A stretch of DNA of 32,246 nucleotides from an uncultured Bacteroidota bacterium (GTDB lineage: Bacteria > Bacteroidota > Bacteroidia > Flavobacteriales > Flavobacteriaceae). Shown in pieces: positions 9,847 through 19,215 of the stretch (position 1 is the stretch's first letter; every line of letters starts with the position of its first letter). A program made the translations under genes and the position numbers. The DNA lies in NCBI GenBank assembly GCA_902609035.1, contig CACLQG010000014.1, positions 1-32,246 of the forward strand, read 5' to 3'. Under the pieces are notes generated by a model. The model did not search any database. It worked only from the letters and a program-made list of their open reading frames with translations, and was not told where the DNA came from.

Positions 9847-10917
9847 ATGAATCAAGATTTTCCGAAAGGCGTGCTTACGGGTAACCACGTACAAGACTTA
9901 TTTAAATTTGCTAAAGAAAAATCATTTGCTCTCCCAGCTGTTAATGTAGTGGGAAGTAATACTGTCAATGCTGTTATGGAAACTGCAGCAGAAATAAATA
10001 GCCCTGTAATTATTCAATATTCAAATGGAGGCTCACAGTTTATGGCTGGAAAAGGCATGACCAATGAAAACCAAAAAGCAGCAATTGCAGGAGGAGTATC
10101 CGGTGCAAAACATGTTCACGAATTGGCAAAATACTATGGTGCTACGGTAATCTTACACACCGACCACTGTGCTAAAAATTTATTACCTTGGATTGATGGA
10201 TTACTAGATTCAGGTGAAATTTTCTATAGACAAACTGGAAAACCCCTTTACAGCTCTCACATGTTGGACCTTTCTGAGGAACCTATTGAAGAAAATATTG
10301 AAGTCTGTAAAAACTACCTTGCCAGAATGGATAAAATGGGGATGACCCTTGAAATTGAATTGGGTGTAACTGGAGGAGAGGAAGACGGAGTAGACAATAG
10401 TGATATAGATGTATCAAAACTTTACACCCAACCTCAGGAAGTGGCATATGCTTATGAGGAACTGAGTAAAGTAAGTAACCGATTTATGGTGGCGGCAGCT
10501 TTTGGGAATGTCCACGGGGTATACAAGCCAGGGAATGTGAAATTAACTCCAAAAATTTTAAAAAATTCTCAAAAATTTATTTCTAAAAAATTCGGGTTGG
10601 GTAATAATAGTGTGGACTTTGTTTTCCATGGAGGATCAGGTTCAACTAAGGAAGAGATTACCGAAGCTATTGGATACGGTGTAATTAAAATGAATATTGA
10701 TACGGATCTCCAGTTCGCCTTTACTGAGGGAATTCGAGACTATATGTTCAACAACATTGATTACCTTGAGAAACAAATAGGAAATCCCGAAGGATTAGAC
10801 TCCCCAAATAAAAAATATTATGACCCTAGGAAATGGTTGAGAAAGGGAGAAGAAACCTTCAAAGCAAGACTCATAAAAGCCTTTGAGGACTTAAATAATA
10901 TTAATACACTTGTTTGA
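9847..10917 (+). CDS. fbaA: Class II fructose-bisphosphate aldolase
   Basis: This zinc-dependent aldolase reversibly cleaves fructose 1,6-bisphosphate into glyceraldehyde 3-phosphate and dihydroxyacetone phosphate in glycolysis and gluconeogenesis. The 356-residue length fits the FbaA subtype. The VILHTDHCAKN block holds the catalytic Asp106 and zinc ligand His107. The second zinc histidine is in AAAFGNVHGVYKPGNVKL, and the third in FVFHGGSGSTKEEI. The substrate-phosphate motif MNIDTDLQFAFT follows. It stands as a separate gene after tamL with its own likely promoter, and accD follows 33 bases later on the same strand. Confidence 0.95.
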   Translation: MNQDFPKGVLTGNHVQDLFKFAKEKSFALPAVNVVGSNTVNAVMETAAEINSPVIIQYSNGGSQFMAGKGMTNENQKAAIAGGVSGAKHVHELAKYYGATVILHTDHCAKNLLPWIDGLLDSGEIFYRQTGKPLYSSHMLDLSEEPIEENIEVCKNYLARMDKMGMTLEIELGVTGGEEDGVDNSDIDVSKLYTQPQEVAYAYEELSKVSNRFMVAAAFGNVHGVYKPGNVKLTPKILKNSQKFISKKFGLGNNSVDFVFHGGSGSTKEEITEAIGYGVIKMNIDTDLQFAFTEGIRDYMFNNIDYLEKQIGNPEGLDSPNKKYYDPRKWLRKGEETFKARLIKAFEDLNNINTLV

Positions 10918-10950
10918 TCAACTTTTTTAAAAACTTAATTTTCAACCTCT

Positions 10951-11809
10951 ATGAGCTGGTTTAAAAGAAGCGAAAAGGGTATACAAACCAAGACTGAAGA
11001 GAAAAAAGATATTCCCAAGGGCCTTTGGTACAAAACTCCAACTGGAAAAATAATAGAAACTCAAGAATTGGCCTCCAATTTTTATGTTTCACCAGAAGAC
11101 GATTATCATGTCCATATTGGAAGTAAGGAATATTTTGAAATATTATTTGACGATAACCATTTCAAAGAATTGAATGACAATTTAAAATCAAGAGATTTTC
11201 TAAATTTCAAGGATTCAAAAAAATATATAGACCGACTAAAAGATGCTCAAAAAAAAATCAGGCTTAAAAGATGCCATAAGAACTGCCGTTGGAAAATCGA
11301 AAGGAAAGGGATTAGTTATTGCTTGCATGGATTTTTCCTTTATCGGTGGATCTATGGGTTCTGTAGTAGGTGAGAAAATTGCAAGAGCATGTGACTATGC
11401 CATAAAACATTACCTTCCATTGTTAATTATTTCCAAGTCTGGAGGGGCAAGGATGATGGAATCTGCAAATTCTCTCATGCAAATGGCCAAAACCTCTGCA
11501 AAATTAGCTGAATTAGCTGAGGCAAAATTGCCTTTTATTTCCCTGTGTACTGATCCTACAACTGGAGGAACCACTGCCTCGTTCGCTATGTTGGGAGACA
11601 TCGTCATTGGTGAACCAGGAGCTTTAATTGCCTTTGCAGGTCCTAGGGTTGTAAAAGATACTACGGGTAGTGATTTACCCAAAGGTTTTCAAAAAAGTGA
11701 ATTTATATTAGAAAAAGGGTTTTTAGATTTTATTTGTCACAGGAAACACCTAAAAAATAAGATCAACCTCTACTTGGATTTGATCCTCAATCAACCCATA
11801 AGAAATTAA
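10951..11809 (+). CDS. accD: Acetyl-CoA carboxylase carboxyltransferase subunit beta, one frameshift
   Basis: AccD is the beta subunit of the carboxyltransferase that makes malonyl-CoA for fatty acid synthesis. The 5' piece (to DRLKDAQKK) and the 3' piece (from [18 protein letters not shown]) join at a nine-A run at 11249-11257. With eight A the protein is 285 residues, a normal length. Crotonase-fold motifs present are [46 protein letters not shown] and AFAGPRVV. The N-terminal zinc-ribbon cysteines of E. coli AccD are absent: the matching positions read YKTPTGK and [10 protein letters not shown] recall this cysteine loss as common in Flavobacteriia. As an essential gene, it is more likely miscounted than dead, but slippage at the A run is possible. 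Confidence 0.88.
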
Positions 11810-11845
11810 ATTTTTGATAAAATCAAAATTTTTAATTATTACAAT

Positions 11846-11853
11846 TATATTTG
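11846..11853 (+). promoter_or_regulatory. Putative -7 promoter box for rpsO
   Basis: TATATTTG matches TAnnTTTG exactly and lies 39 bases upstream of the rpsO ATG in the 83-base accD-rpsO gap. An upstream TTTG (11813-11816) is 29 bases away, longer than the usual spacer. Confidence 0.4.
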
Positions 11854-11892
11854 CATGCATTTTACATAAAAATTATTAAAAAAAATATTGGA

Positions 11893-12163
11893 ATGTACCT
11901 AGATAAAGAAGTTAAAGAAAAGATTTTCAAAAAAACATGGAAAATCGGAAAAAGATACCGGTTCAACAGAGGGTCAAATAGCACTATTTTCCCACAGAAT
12001 TGACCACTTATCCAACCATCTCAAAAAAAACAAAAAAGATTATAACACAGAGCGTTCCCTTATTAAACTCGTGGGAAAGCGGCGTCACCTTTTGGATTAT
12101 CTAAAATCTAAAGATATTGAACGGTACCGTTCAATTATAAAAGAATTGGGATTAAGAAAATAA
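11893..12163 (+). CDS. rpsO: 30S ribosomal protein S15, one frameshift
   Basis: This gene is easy to miss because its frame is broken. From ATG at 11893 the reading gives MYLDKEVKEKIFKK, then meets a seven-A run at 11929-11935. With six A it continues HGKSEKDTGSTEGQIALFSH, then RIDHLSNHLKKNKKDYNTER and SLIKLVGKRRHLLDYLKSKD, ending IIKELGLRK. This is S15 along its whole length: 89 residues, with the 16S-binding motifs TGSTEGQIA and RRHLLDYL. The span of 271 bases is exactly 89 codons plus stop plus one extra base. S15 binds the central domain of 16S rRNA early in 30S assembly. pnp follows after 94 bases, the classic rpsO-pnp order. Confidence 0.9.
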
Positions 12164-12206
12164 TCACTCGCGATTAAAGCGTTCCTATCGACTAAATCAG
12201 TTTTTC

Positions 12207-12248
12207 GTTGGTTGCTGCAGCACACAACAAGTTTTTTTTACAACCAAC
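12207..12248 (+). promoter_or_regulatory. Inverted repeat in the rpsO-pnp leader
   Basis: GTTGGTTG (12207-12214) and CAACCAAC (12241-12248) are perfect 8-bp complementary arms with a 26-base loop. The right arm ends 9 bases before the pnp ATG, so the folded RNA could affect initiation or be a nuclease target. In E. coli a hairpin in the rpsO-pnp region is cut by RNase III for pnp autoregulation; a similar role here is inference. Confidence 0.45.
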
Positions 12249-12257
12249 TAATAAAAA

Positions 12258-14390
12258 ATGATACCAAAAACATTTACTCAAGAGATTCGTCTTAATGACG
12301 GAAGAACCATTACCCTAGAAACAGGAAAATTAGCTAAACAAGCCCACGGATCAGTTGTCGTAAAAATGGGAGATTGTATGCTATTGTGTACAGTAGTTTC
12401 CAACTATAATTCTGGTCATGTTGACTTTCTACCTCTCACGGTAGATTACCGTGAAAAATTTGCCGCTGCAGGGAGATATCCCGGTGGTTTCTTTAAAAGA
12501 GAAGCAAGACCGAGTGATGGAGAAATTTTAACTATGCGAATTGTAGACCGTGTTCTGCGTCCTCTATTTCCAAAAGACTATCACAATGAAGTTCAGGTAA
12601 TGATACAGTTAATGTCACACGACCCCTACGTAATGCCTGATGCTTTAGCAGGATTGGCTGCCTCTACTGCTATACAACTCAGCGACTTTCCATTTGAATG
12701 TCCTATTTCAGAAGTTAGAGTAGCTAGATTGGATGGTAAATTTATAATCAATCCTAGTAGAACACAATTGGAAGCCTCTGATATAGATATGATAATTGGT
12801 GCCTCTCAAGATTCTGTAATGATGGTAGAAGGAGAAATGGACGAGTGCAGTGAGGATGAAATGGTAGAAGCCATTAAGTTTGCCCACGAGGCCATCAAAG
12901 ACCAAATTGAAGCTCAAGTTAAATTGGTTGAGGCATTTGGAAAGAAAGAAGTGCGCGGATACGACCAGGCTGAGGAAGATGAAACTCTTCAAAAGCAAAT
13001 TCACGATGCAGCTTATGAAAAGTGTTATGCTATTGCCAAAAAAGGTACAAGCAAAGCCGAACGCGGTATGGATTTTAGTGAGTTAAAAGATGAAATTAAG
13101 GCTACCTTTTCCGAAGAAGAATTGGAAGAGAAAGGAGATTTAATCAGTAAGTATTTCAGTAAGGCTCAAAAGGAAGCGGTACGTGAATTAGTTTTGAGTG
13201 AGGGCATCCGTCTTGACGGAAGAAAAACAGACGAAATCAGGCCTATATGGTGTGAGGTTGATTACCTTCCATCTACCCATGGTTCCTCAATTTTCACGCG
13301 AGGGGAAACGCAGACATTGGCTACTGTCACCCTTGGAACTTCAAGAGAATCAAATCAAATAGATATGCCTTCCTACGAAGGTGAAGAAAGATTCTATTTA
13401 CACTATAACTTCCCTCCATTTTGTACTGGAGAGGCGCGTCCACTAAGAGGAACTTCCAGAAGAGAAATAGGACATGGAAACTTGGCTCAAAGAGGGCTGA
13501 AAGGGATGATACCAGATGATTGTCCATACACTGTTCGTATAGTAGGTGAAGTTTTTGAGTCTAATGGTTCCTCTTCAATGGCTACTGTTTGTTCAGGAAC
13601 TTTGGCATTAATGGATGCAGGAATTAAAATGAAAAGACCAGTTTCTGGAATTGCCATGGGATTGATTTCTGATGGAAATAGATTTGCAGTTTTGAGTGAT
13701 ATTTTGGGAGATGAAGATCACCTTGGTGACATGGATTTCAAAGTTACGGGTACATCTGAAGGAATAACAGCTTGTCAAATGGATATCAAAATTAAGGGAT
13801 TATCCTATGAAATTTTGGTAAAAGCGTTAATGCAAGCTCATGAGGGAAGAATTCATATACTTGACAAATTGTTGGAAACAATAGACCAGCCTAATCAGAG
13901 TGTTAAAGCTCACGCGCCTAAAATGGTCAATTTGACTATACCGGGTGAATTCATCGGCGCAGTTATAGGACCTGGAGGGAAAGTCATTCAAGAAATGCAG
14001 AAAGAGACAGATACCACAATTGTAATTGAGGAAGAAAACGATCAAGGGATCATTGAAATTCTCGGGGTGAATCAAGATAAAATAGACGCAGCAATTGAGA
14101 GAATAAACAACATTACTTTTAAGCCCACCCGAGGTGAAACATATAATGTTAGTGTGGTCAAAATACTTGATTTTGGAGCAGTTGTAGAATTCGTTCCTGG
14201 AAATGAGGTTCTACTTCACATCTCAGAGATTTCATGGGATAGAATAGATAAAGTGACTGATGAAATCAATATGGGCGATACCTTTGACGTAAAATACTTT
14301 GGAATTGATCCTAAAACTAGAAAACAAAAAATTTCTAGAAAGGTACTATTACCAAAGCCTGAAAGGAATAAAAAGCCTAGAAATGAATAA
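12258..14390 (+). CDS. pnp: Polyribonucleotide nucleotidyltransferase (PNPase)
   Basis: PNPase degrades RNA 3' to 5' by phosphorolysis and can also add tails. The 710-residue protein has all expected domains in order: a first RNase PH domain (about 1-225), a linker helical domain (about 240-310), a second RNase PH domain (about 315-550) with the catalytic-region motif [18 protein letters not shown], a KH domain with [15 protein letters not shown] (about 570), and a C-terminal S1 domain with [26 protein letters not shown] residues (about 630-700). The C-terminal tail after S1 is short ([13 protein letters not shown]), as is common outside gamma-proteobacteria. It lies after rpsO, with a possible regulatory hairpin in the leader. 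Confidence 0.96.
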   Translation: MIPKTFTQEIRLNDGRTITLETGKLAKQAHGSVVVKMGDCMLLCTVVSNYNSGHVDFLPLTVDYREKFAAAGRYPGGFFKREARPSDGEILTMRIVDRVLRPLFPKDYHNEVQVMIQLMSHDPYVMPDALAGLAASTAIQLSDFPFECPISEVRVARLDGKFIINPSRTQLEASDIDMIIGASQDSVMMVEGEMDECSEDEMVEAIKFAHEAIKDQIEAQVKLVEAFGKKEVRGYDQAEEDETLQKQIHDAAYEKCYAIAKKGTSKAERGMDFSELKDEIKATFSEEELEEKGDLISKYFSKAQKEAVRELVLSEGIRLDGRKTDEIRPIWCEVDYLPSTHGSSIFTRGETQTLATVTLGTSRESNQIDMPSYEGEERFYLHYNFPPFCTGEARPLRGTSRREIGHGNLAQRGLKGMIPDDCPYTVRIVGEVFESNGSSSMATVCSGTLALMDAGIKMKRPVSGIAMGLISDGNRFAVLSDILGDEDHLGDMDFKVTGTSEGITACQMDIKIKGLSYEILVKALMQAHEGRIHILDKLLETIDQPNQSVKAHAPKMVNLTIPGEFIGAVIGPGGKVIQEMQKETDTTIVIEEENDQGIIEILGVNQDKIDAAIERINNITFKPTRGETYNVSVVKILDFGAVVEFVPGNEVLLHISEISWDRIDKVTDEINMGDTFDVKYFGIDPKTRKQKISRKVLLPKPERNKKPRNE

Positions 14391-14456
14391 ATCATACATC
14401 TTTTGTAACATTTTTAATTTTTTAACGTATAATAATATAAAACTTATTCTTTTTTC

Positions 14457-15320
14457 ATGAGACAACTCAAAATTACAAAACAGGTTACCAATCGTGAAAC
14501 GGCCTCCTTGGACAAATATCTCCAAGAAATTGGAAAGGTAGATTTGATTACTGCAGAAGAGGAAGTAGAATTGGCGCAGCGGATCAAAGCAGGAGATCAA
14601 ATTGCCCTTGAAAAACTGACCAAAGCCAATCTTCGATTTGTTGTCTCTGTAGCTAAACAATATCAAAATCAAGGTTTGACCTTACCAGACTTAATCAATG
14701 AAGGTAATCTTGGCCTTATAAAAGCAGCGCAAAGATTTGACGAAACACGAGGTTTTAAATTTATTTCTTATGCTGTATGGTGGATAAGACAATCTATTTT
14801 GCAAGCCCTTGCGGAACAGTCAAGAATTGTTAGGTTGCCATTAAATAAAATAGGCTCCATCAATAAGATCAATAAAACTTACGCGTTTTTGGAGCAGGCA
14901 CATGAAAGAGCTCCCTCCGCAGAGGAAATCGCAAAGGAGTTGGATATGACAATCAACGATGTAAAAGAATCTCTCAAGAACTCTGGTAGGCATGTATCTA
15001 TGGATGCGCCTTTAGTGGAAGGAGAAGACTCTAATCTATACGATGTCTTGAACAGTGGTGAATCCCCCAATCCCGATAAAACACTTTTGCACGAGTCACT
15101 GAGAACTGAAATAGAAAGAGCATTAGAAACGCTTACCCCACGTGAAGCTGATGTTGTTAGATTGTATTTTGGATTGGGTAATCAACACGCCATGACTTTA
15201 GAAGAAATTGGTGAAACTTTTGATTTAACCCGTGAAAGGGTAAGACAAATTAAAGAAAAAGCCATTCGAAGACTCAAACACACTTCAAGAAGTAAGATAT
15301 TAAAAACTTATTTAGGTTAA
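14457..15320 (+). CDS. rpoD: Primary sigma factor RpoD (Bacteroidota type)
   Basis: This 287-residue sigma-70 family protein is the short primary sigma factor of Bacteroidota, which recognises TTTG/TAnnTTTG promoters. It opens with [20 protein letters not shown], a region 1.2 start. Region 2 includes [19 protein letters not shown] and the DNA-melting [20 protein letters not shown]. Region 3 includes [12 protein letters not shown]. Region 4 has [16 protein letters not shown] and the helix-turn-helix [20 protein letters not shown]. There is no long region 1.1 or non-conserved insert, as expected in this phylum. Region 2 and 4 residues are intact, and no anti-sigma gene is nearby. rpe follows after 15 bases and is probably co-transcribed. 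Confidence 0.95.
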   Translation: MRQLKITKQVTNRETASLDKYLQEIGKVDLITAEEEVELAQRIKAGDQIALEKLTKANLRFVVSVAKQYQNQGLTLPDLINEGNLGLIKAAQRFDETRGFKFISYAVWWIRQSILQALAEQSRIVRLPLNKIGSINKINKTYAFLEQAHERAPSAEEIAKELDMTINDVKESLKNSGRHVSMDAPLVEGEDSNLYDVLNSGESPNPDKTLLHESLRTEIERALETLTPREADVVRLYFGLGNQHAMTLEEIGETFDLTRERVRQIKEKAIRRLKHTSRSKILKTYLG

Positions 15321-15335
15321 ATTCAATAATTCATA

Positions 15336-15986
15336 GTGGAAACCATAATTGCCCCCTCATTATTGGCCGCGGACTTCGGAAATCTGGAACGTGACTGTAA
15401 AATGGTTAACAATAGTCAAGCGGATTGGTTTCATATTGATGTTATGGACGGGGTCTTTGTGCCCAATATTTCTTTTGGTATGCCAGTAATCAAGTCGATT
15501 GCTGCCAATGCAAATAAGCCATTAGACGTACATCTAATGATCGTTCAGCCTGAGCGCTTTATCGAAACTTTTGCAGAACTAGGAAGCGATATTCTTACAG
15601 TTCATTATGAGGCCTCCACCCATCTTCATAGTACCCTTCAGTCCATAAAAGATAATGAAATGAAAACTGGTGTTGCTTTAAATCCACATACATCGGTTGA
15701 TTTATTGGAACCCGTCATTAATGAAATTGATTTAGTCTGTTTGATGAGTGTGAATCCAGGTTTTGGAGGCCAAAGTTTTATAGAATCCACTTATGATAAA
15801 ATCACAAAACTAAAAAGTATCATTAGAAAAAATGGAGCCTCAACCCAGATCGAAATTGATGGAGGTGTTACAAATAAAAATGCTAAGAAATTGGTTGACT
15901 TTGGAGCTGATGTTCTAGTTGCTGGAAGTTGTGTATTCTCTTCAGCTAAACCTGAAGTAACTATTGAAAGATTAAAAAATACTTAA
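15336..15986 (+). CDS. rpe: Ribulose-phosphate 3-epimerase
   Basis: Rpe interconverts ribulose 5-phosphate and xylulose 5-phosphate in the pentose phosphate pathway. The 216-residue TIM barrel has the metal-binding and catalytic motifs: HIDVMDGVFVPNISFG (His33, Asp35), LDVHLMI (His67 region), MSVNPGFGGQSF in the phosphate-gripping loop, and EIDGGVTNKNA with the second catalytic aspartate. The start is GTG at 15336. It fits because the family begins directly with IIAPSLLAADFGNL and no upstream ATG is available in frame after the rpoD stop 15 bases before. Full length and intact. Confidence 0.95.
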   Translation: METIIAPSLLAADFGNLERDCKMVNNSQADWFHIDVMDGVFVPNISFGMPVIKSIAANANKPLDVHLMIVQPERFIETFAELGSDILTVHYEASTHLHSTLQSIKDNEMKTGVALNPHTSVDLLEPVINEIDLVCLMSVNPGFGGQSFIESTYDKITKLKSIIRKNGASTQIEIDGGVTNKNAKKLVDFGADVLVAGSCVFSSAKPEVTIERLKNT

Positions 15987-16018
15987 TAAAAGGGGGCTTA
16001 TCACCCAATTTATTTTTT

Positions 16019-17332
16019 CTAAAATTCTGTTCTAAATTGCACCCTTCGATTTTGGGCCCTTCCCTGCTGTGTGTCATTGTCAGCAACGGGTCTTTCTTCT
16101 CCATAACCTTCAGTTATTAGTCGTTCGGGGTTGGTCCCTAGGTTAACAAGGAATGCTTTTACAGCTGCAGCCCTCTTTTGAGAAAGCTCGAGATTAGCCC
16201 CGGTTTCACCATCACTAGAGGTGTGCCCCTCTATGATAAGGATTCCATCAGGATTATTATCAAGTAAGATTTTTATTTCATTTAATGACTCTAATACAGC
16301 TTTACCTTGAATCCTGTCAGTACCTGCGGCAAAATTAATTTGTGAAGCCAATTGATTTATTGTTTCTACCACCTCCATTGATAAGTCTGGACATCCGCTA
16401 TTCTCAGACGATCCCACTTCCTCGGGACATGCATCCTCATTATCATTCACACCGTCACCATCAGTATCAGGCCAAGGACAGCCTTTGTTTTCTAGTACTC
16501 CTGATTCCTTTGGACATTCGTCATCTTTATCCGCAACGCCATCTTCATCAGAATCAGGGCATCCATTAAATTCTATTGGACCCTTCTGGTCTGGACATTC
16601 ATCGTCTTTATCAGCAACTCCATCATTATCAGTGTCTGGACAACCGTTCATGATTTCAGCACCAAAATCTTCTGGGCAGTTATCTTTATTATCTGGGATT
16701 TTATCGCCATCAGTGTCTGGACATCCGTTAAACTCCTTTAGGCCAGGTTCTTCAGGGCAAGTATCTTTATTATCTGGTATTCCATCTTTATCAGAATCAC
16801 CTTGACCAAAATTATAATTTAAACCTAACATATGTTGTAGGTGTTTGTAAGTTCCTTTTTCTTCAGACCATCTGTATGTTGATGCTATGTTCAATGAAAT
16901 TTTTTCTGAAATTGAAATATCAAATCCAACCCCACCAAAAAATGTTCTTCCAGCACCCAGGGACTTGAATACTCCCTCAAAATTTAATTTTTTTCCAAAG
17001 TCAGATAATCCATATCCGGCAAGTAAATGTGGAGAAAATTTATTTGAATTAATGTTAAATTTTAAGAAAGCATTGACTGAAGTATAATCTGTATTATTAT
17101 TATATATTTCAAAATTATTTACTCCATAATTAGCTCCTAAAGAAAATCCTGCTCCTAAATATCTGGCTAGGGAGACTGTTGGGCCCACTCCAAATTTTGA
17201 TTCCACGGTTTCATCAACAATTTGTATAGTATTTGCACCTAGTCCAATAGACCAAGGGTTATTGGGGGTTTGAGCAATTATAAGCGAGAAAGGGAGGAAT
17301 AAAATAATTATTTTAGTTAATTGATTTTTCAT
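16019..17332 (-). CDS. OmpA-family outer-membrane protein with thrombospondin type 3 repeats
   Basis: The 437-residue protein starts with a signal peptide ([20 protein letters not shown]). Residues about 25-180 form a small beta-barrel-like domain ending in LNYNFGQG. Residues about 183-320 hold five or six thrombospondin type 3 units of the form DxDxDGxxDxxDxCPxxxG, rich in Asp and with regularly spaced Cys-Pro, a calcium-binding linker. The C terminus (about 335-437) is an OmpA domain with [20 protein letters not shown] and RAQNRRVQF, which in this family binds peptidoglycan. It probably ties the outer membrane to the wall; no enzyme activity is expected. It converges on rpe 32 bases away. 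Reverse-strand readings of the repeats give spurious serine-proline-rich frames that should be ignored. Confidence 0.9.
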   Translation of the reverse strand: MKNQLTKIIILFLPFSLIIAQTPNNPWSIGLGANTIQIVDETVESKFGVGPTVSLARYLGAGFSLGANYGVNNFEIYNNNTDYTSVNAFLKFNINSNKFSPHLLAGYGLSDFGKKLNFEGVFKSLGAGRTFFGGVGFDISISEKISLNIASTYRWSEEKGTYKHLQHMLGLNYNFGQGDSDKDGIPDNKDTCPEEPGLKEFNGCPDTDGDKIPDNKDNCPEDFGAEIMNGCPDTDNDGVADKDDECPDQKGPIEFNGCPDSDEDGVADKDDECPKESGVLENKGCPWPDTDGDGVNDNEDACPEEVGSSENSGCPDLSMEVVETINQLASQINFAAGTDRIQGKAVLESLNEIKILLDNNPDGILIIEGHTSSDGETGANLELSQKRAAAVKAFLVNLGTNPERLITEGYGEERPVADNDTQQGRAQNRRVQFRTEF

Positions 17333-17388
17333 GAAGATATATTGAATAATAAATTTACAAAATCTTATTTAAGTCATTTAAAATTGAT

Positions 17389-19182
17389 TCAATTTGAGAA
17401 GTTTAAAGCAGTATCAATCAATGCCAAGTGAGAATAGGCTTGTGGAAAATTCCCTAAAAGTCTTTTGGATCTAAAATCGATATCCTCACTAAACAATCCT
17501 AAATGATTGCTATAGGACAATAGTTGATCGAACATTAATTTTGACTTTTCTCTTTCACCAATTTTGTACAAGCTGTTTATAAACCAAAACGTACATACTG
17601 TAAATGAAGAACTCGGCGTTCCAAAATCATCGTCATTTTTGTATCGAAAAAGCAGCCCCTCATGGGACAACTCTTTTTCAATTGCGTTTACAGTCTTTAC
17701 GTACTTAGGATCTTTTGCATCAATAAAGCCATAGGGTTCCATAAGTAAAACTGATGCATCCAAATGCTCTGTTCCATAAGATTGGCTGAAAGCCTGAACC
17801 TTATCATTCCAAGCATTTTCAATAATATCATTATAAATATTAGTTCTCAAAGCCTCCCATTTTTTAGCAGATTTTCCAAGTTGAATAATCTCTGAAATTT
17901 TGATGGCTCGATCTACAGCTACCCAACATAAAAGCTTCGAAAAAGTAAAGTGGCGGTCCTCTTTTCTGAATTCCCAAATACCCTTATCTGCTTGTTTCCA
18001 ATTATGCTCTACGACCCAAACAATAGATTTGACGATGGACCATAACTCTTCATGTCTATCTGTCTCATCGCTGTACTTTTCAATCTGAAAATGAATAGCA
18101 TCCATCAAAATACCATAGATATCATTTTGCCTTTGAATAAAGGCTGCATTTCCAACTCTAACAGGTTTAGAGCCCCTATATCCCGATAGATGATCCAAGG
18201 TTTTTTCTGTTAGTATTTTTTCACCATTTATACCATACATAATTTGTAACTTCTCATCCTTATCGGGAATGAGATCAATTATAAACTCTATAAATTTTTT
18301 GACAATTCTTTGGTGACCCAATTTTGCAATGACTTTGATAACCATAGAGGCATCTCTAATCCAACAAAATCTGTAGTCCCAATTCCTGACCTCTCCAATG
18401 GTTTCTGGTAAAGAAGTTGTGGCTGCTGCTAGAATGGCCCCCGTTTTTTCAAAAGTGAGTAATTTAAGAGTAATGGCACTTCTCAGTATTTGATGATTGT
18501 AAGCATTGTCAAAAGTTGGGGTTTTAAAACACCAGTTGAGCCAATATACCTTTGTTTTTTCAAACTCAAATTTGACCTCGTCTATAGAAAATGGTTTTAT
18601 TTTCTCATTGTAAGATATTTTTAAAAAGAAGTCTTTATCTAATTTAATCGTATCACGATTAAGTATAGACTTTTTGTCAAGATCCGTATAAAGTGTAAGG
18701 GTATCATAGCGTTCATCATCTACTATACTTATGATAAAATCGTTTTTGACATAAGTTTTGGTGTCACCTTGAGCATATTCAAGTTTGGGGTCATAATTTA
18801 CTTTGATCATTGGGTTTCCCTTAAGCACTTTTATCAATCTTGAAACCTCAGGTGGAGCATAATATACCCCACTGTCTTTTTGGAACCGAGGCATAAAATC
18901 AACCAATTGAAAAGCATCTTCCCCATTATCAAAACGTGTGATTAAAATGGCTGTTTTATCAAGGTATTTTTGAGTGATTTCATAGCTATTATCGCATTCA
19001 ATTCTAAAAAAACCCCCTTTTTTCTCATCTAGTATTCTTCCAAAAACTGATGGAGAATCAAATTGAGGCAAACAACACCAATCAATTGAGGAATCCTCAT
19101 TTATAAGGGCTGAAGATTTACAATTTCCTATTATTCCGTAATTTAAGTTGTCTTGGAGCGGGTTCGATTGCTTTAAATGCAT
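17389..19182 (-). CDS. Glycoside hydrolase family 15 protein (trehalase/glucoamylase-like)
   Basis: The 597-residue cytoplasmic protein has no signal peptide and the two-part form of bacterial GH15: an N-terminal beta-sandwich beginning with YGIIGNCKSSALINEDSSID, and a C-terminal (alpha/alpha)6 barrel. Barrel motifs include NWDYRFCWIRDASMVIK near residue 270, and IWEFRKEDRHFTFSK near 405, where the Glu of WEFR matches the usual general-acid position. GH15 members hydrolyse alpha-glucosidic bonds; related bacterial proteins include trehalases. The divergent neighbour makes trehalose 6-phosphate, which favours trehalose as the substrate, but this is inference. Only 33 bases separate the two start codons. 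Confidence 0.88.
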   Translation of the reverse strand: MHLKQSNPLQDNLNYGIIGNCKSSALINEDSSIDWCCLPQFDSPSVFGRILDEKKGGFFRIECDNSYEITQKYLDKTAILITRFDNGEDAFQLVDFMPRFQKDSGVYYAPPEVSRLIKVLKGNPMIKVNYDPKLEYAQGDTKTYVKNDFIISIVDDERYDTLTLYTDLDKKSILNRDTIKLDKDFFLKISYNEKIKPFSIDEVKFEFEKTKVYWLNWCFKTPTFDNAYNHQILRSAITLKLLTFEKTGAILAAATTSLPETIGEVRNWDYRFCWIRDASMVIKVIAKLGHQRIVKKFIEFIIDLIPDKDEKLQIMYGINGEKILTEKTLDHLSGYRGSKPVRVGNAAFIQRQNDIYGILMDAIHFQIEKYSDETDRHEELWSIVKSIVWVVEHNWKQADKGIWEFRKEDRHFTFSKLLCWVAVDRAIKISEIIQLGKSAKKWEALRTNIYNDIIENAWNDKVQAFSQSYGTEHLDASVLLMEPYGFIDAKDPKYVKTVNAIEKELSHEGLLFRYKNDDDFGTPSSSFTVCTFWFINSLYKIGEREKSKLMFDQLLSYSNHLGLFSEDIDFRSKRLLGNFPQAYSHLALIDTALNFSN

Positions 19183-19215
19183 ATTTTAGAATTTGATTTT
19201 TGATTCAATAGAATT

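Noticed and set aside
11243..11809. Independent short carboxyltransferase gene
   Set aside because: It is the 3' part of accD; the 5' part ends at the nine-A run and the two join to normal length.
15987..16018. Possible terminator between rpe and the OmpA-like gene
   Set aside because: Only a 3-bp GGG/CCC stem can be drawn before the T-rich stretch, too weak to call.
16342..16805. Plus-strand frames rich in Ser, Pro and His inside the OmpA-like gene
   Set aside because: These are antisense shadows of the same kind of repeat codons; the minus-strand protein has a signal peptide, TSP3 repeats and a complete OmpA domain.
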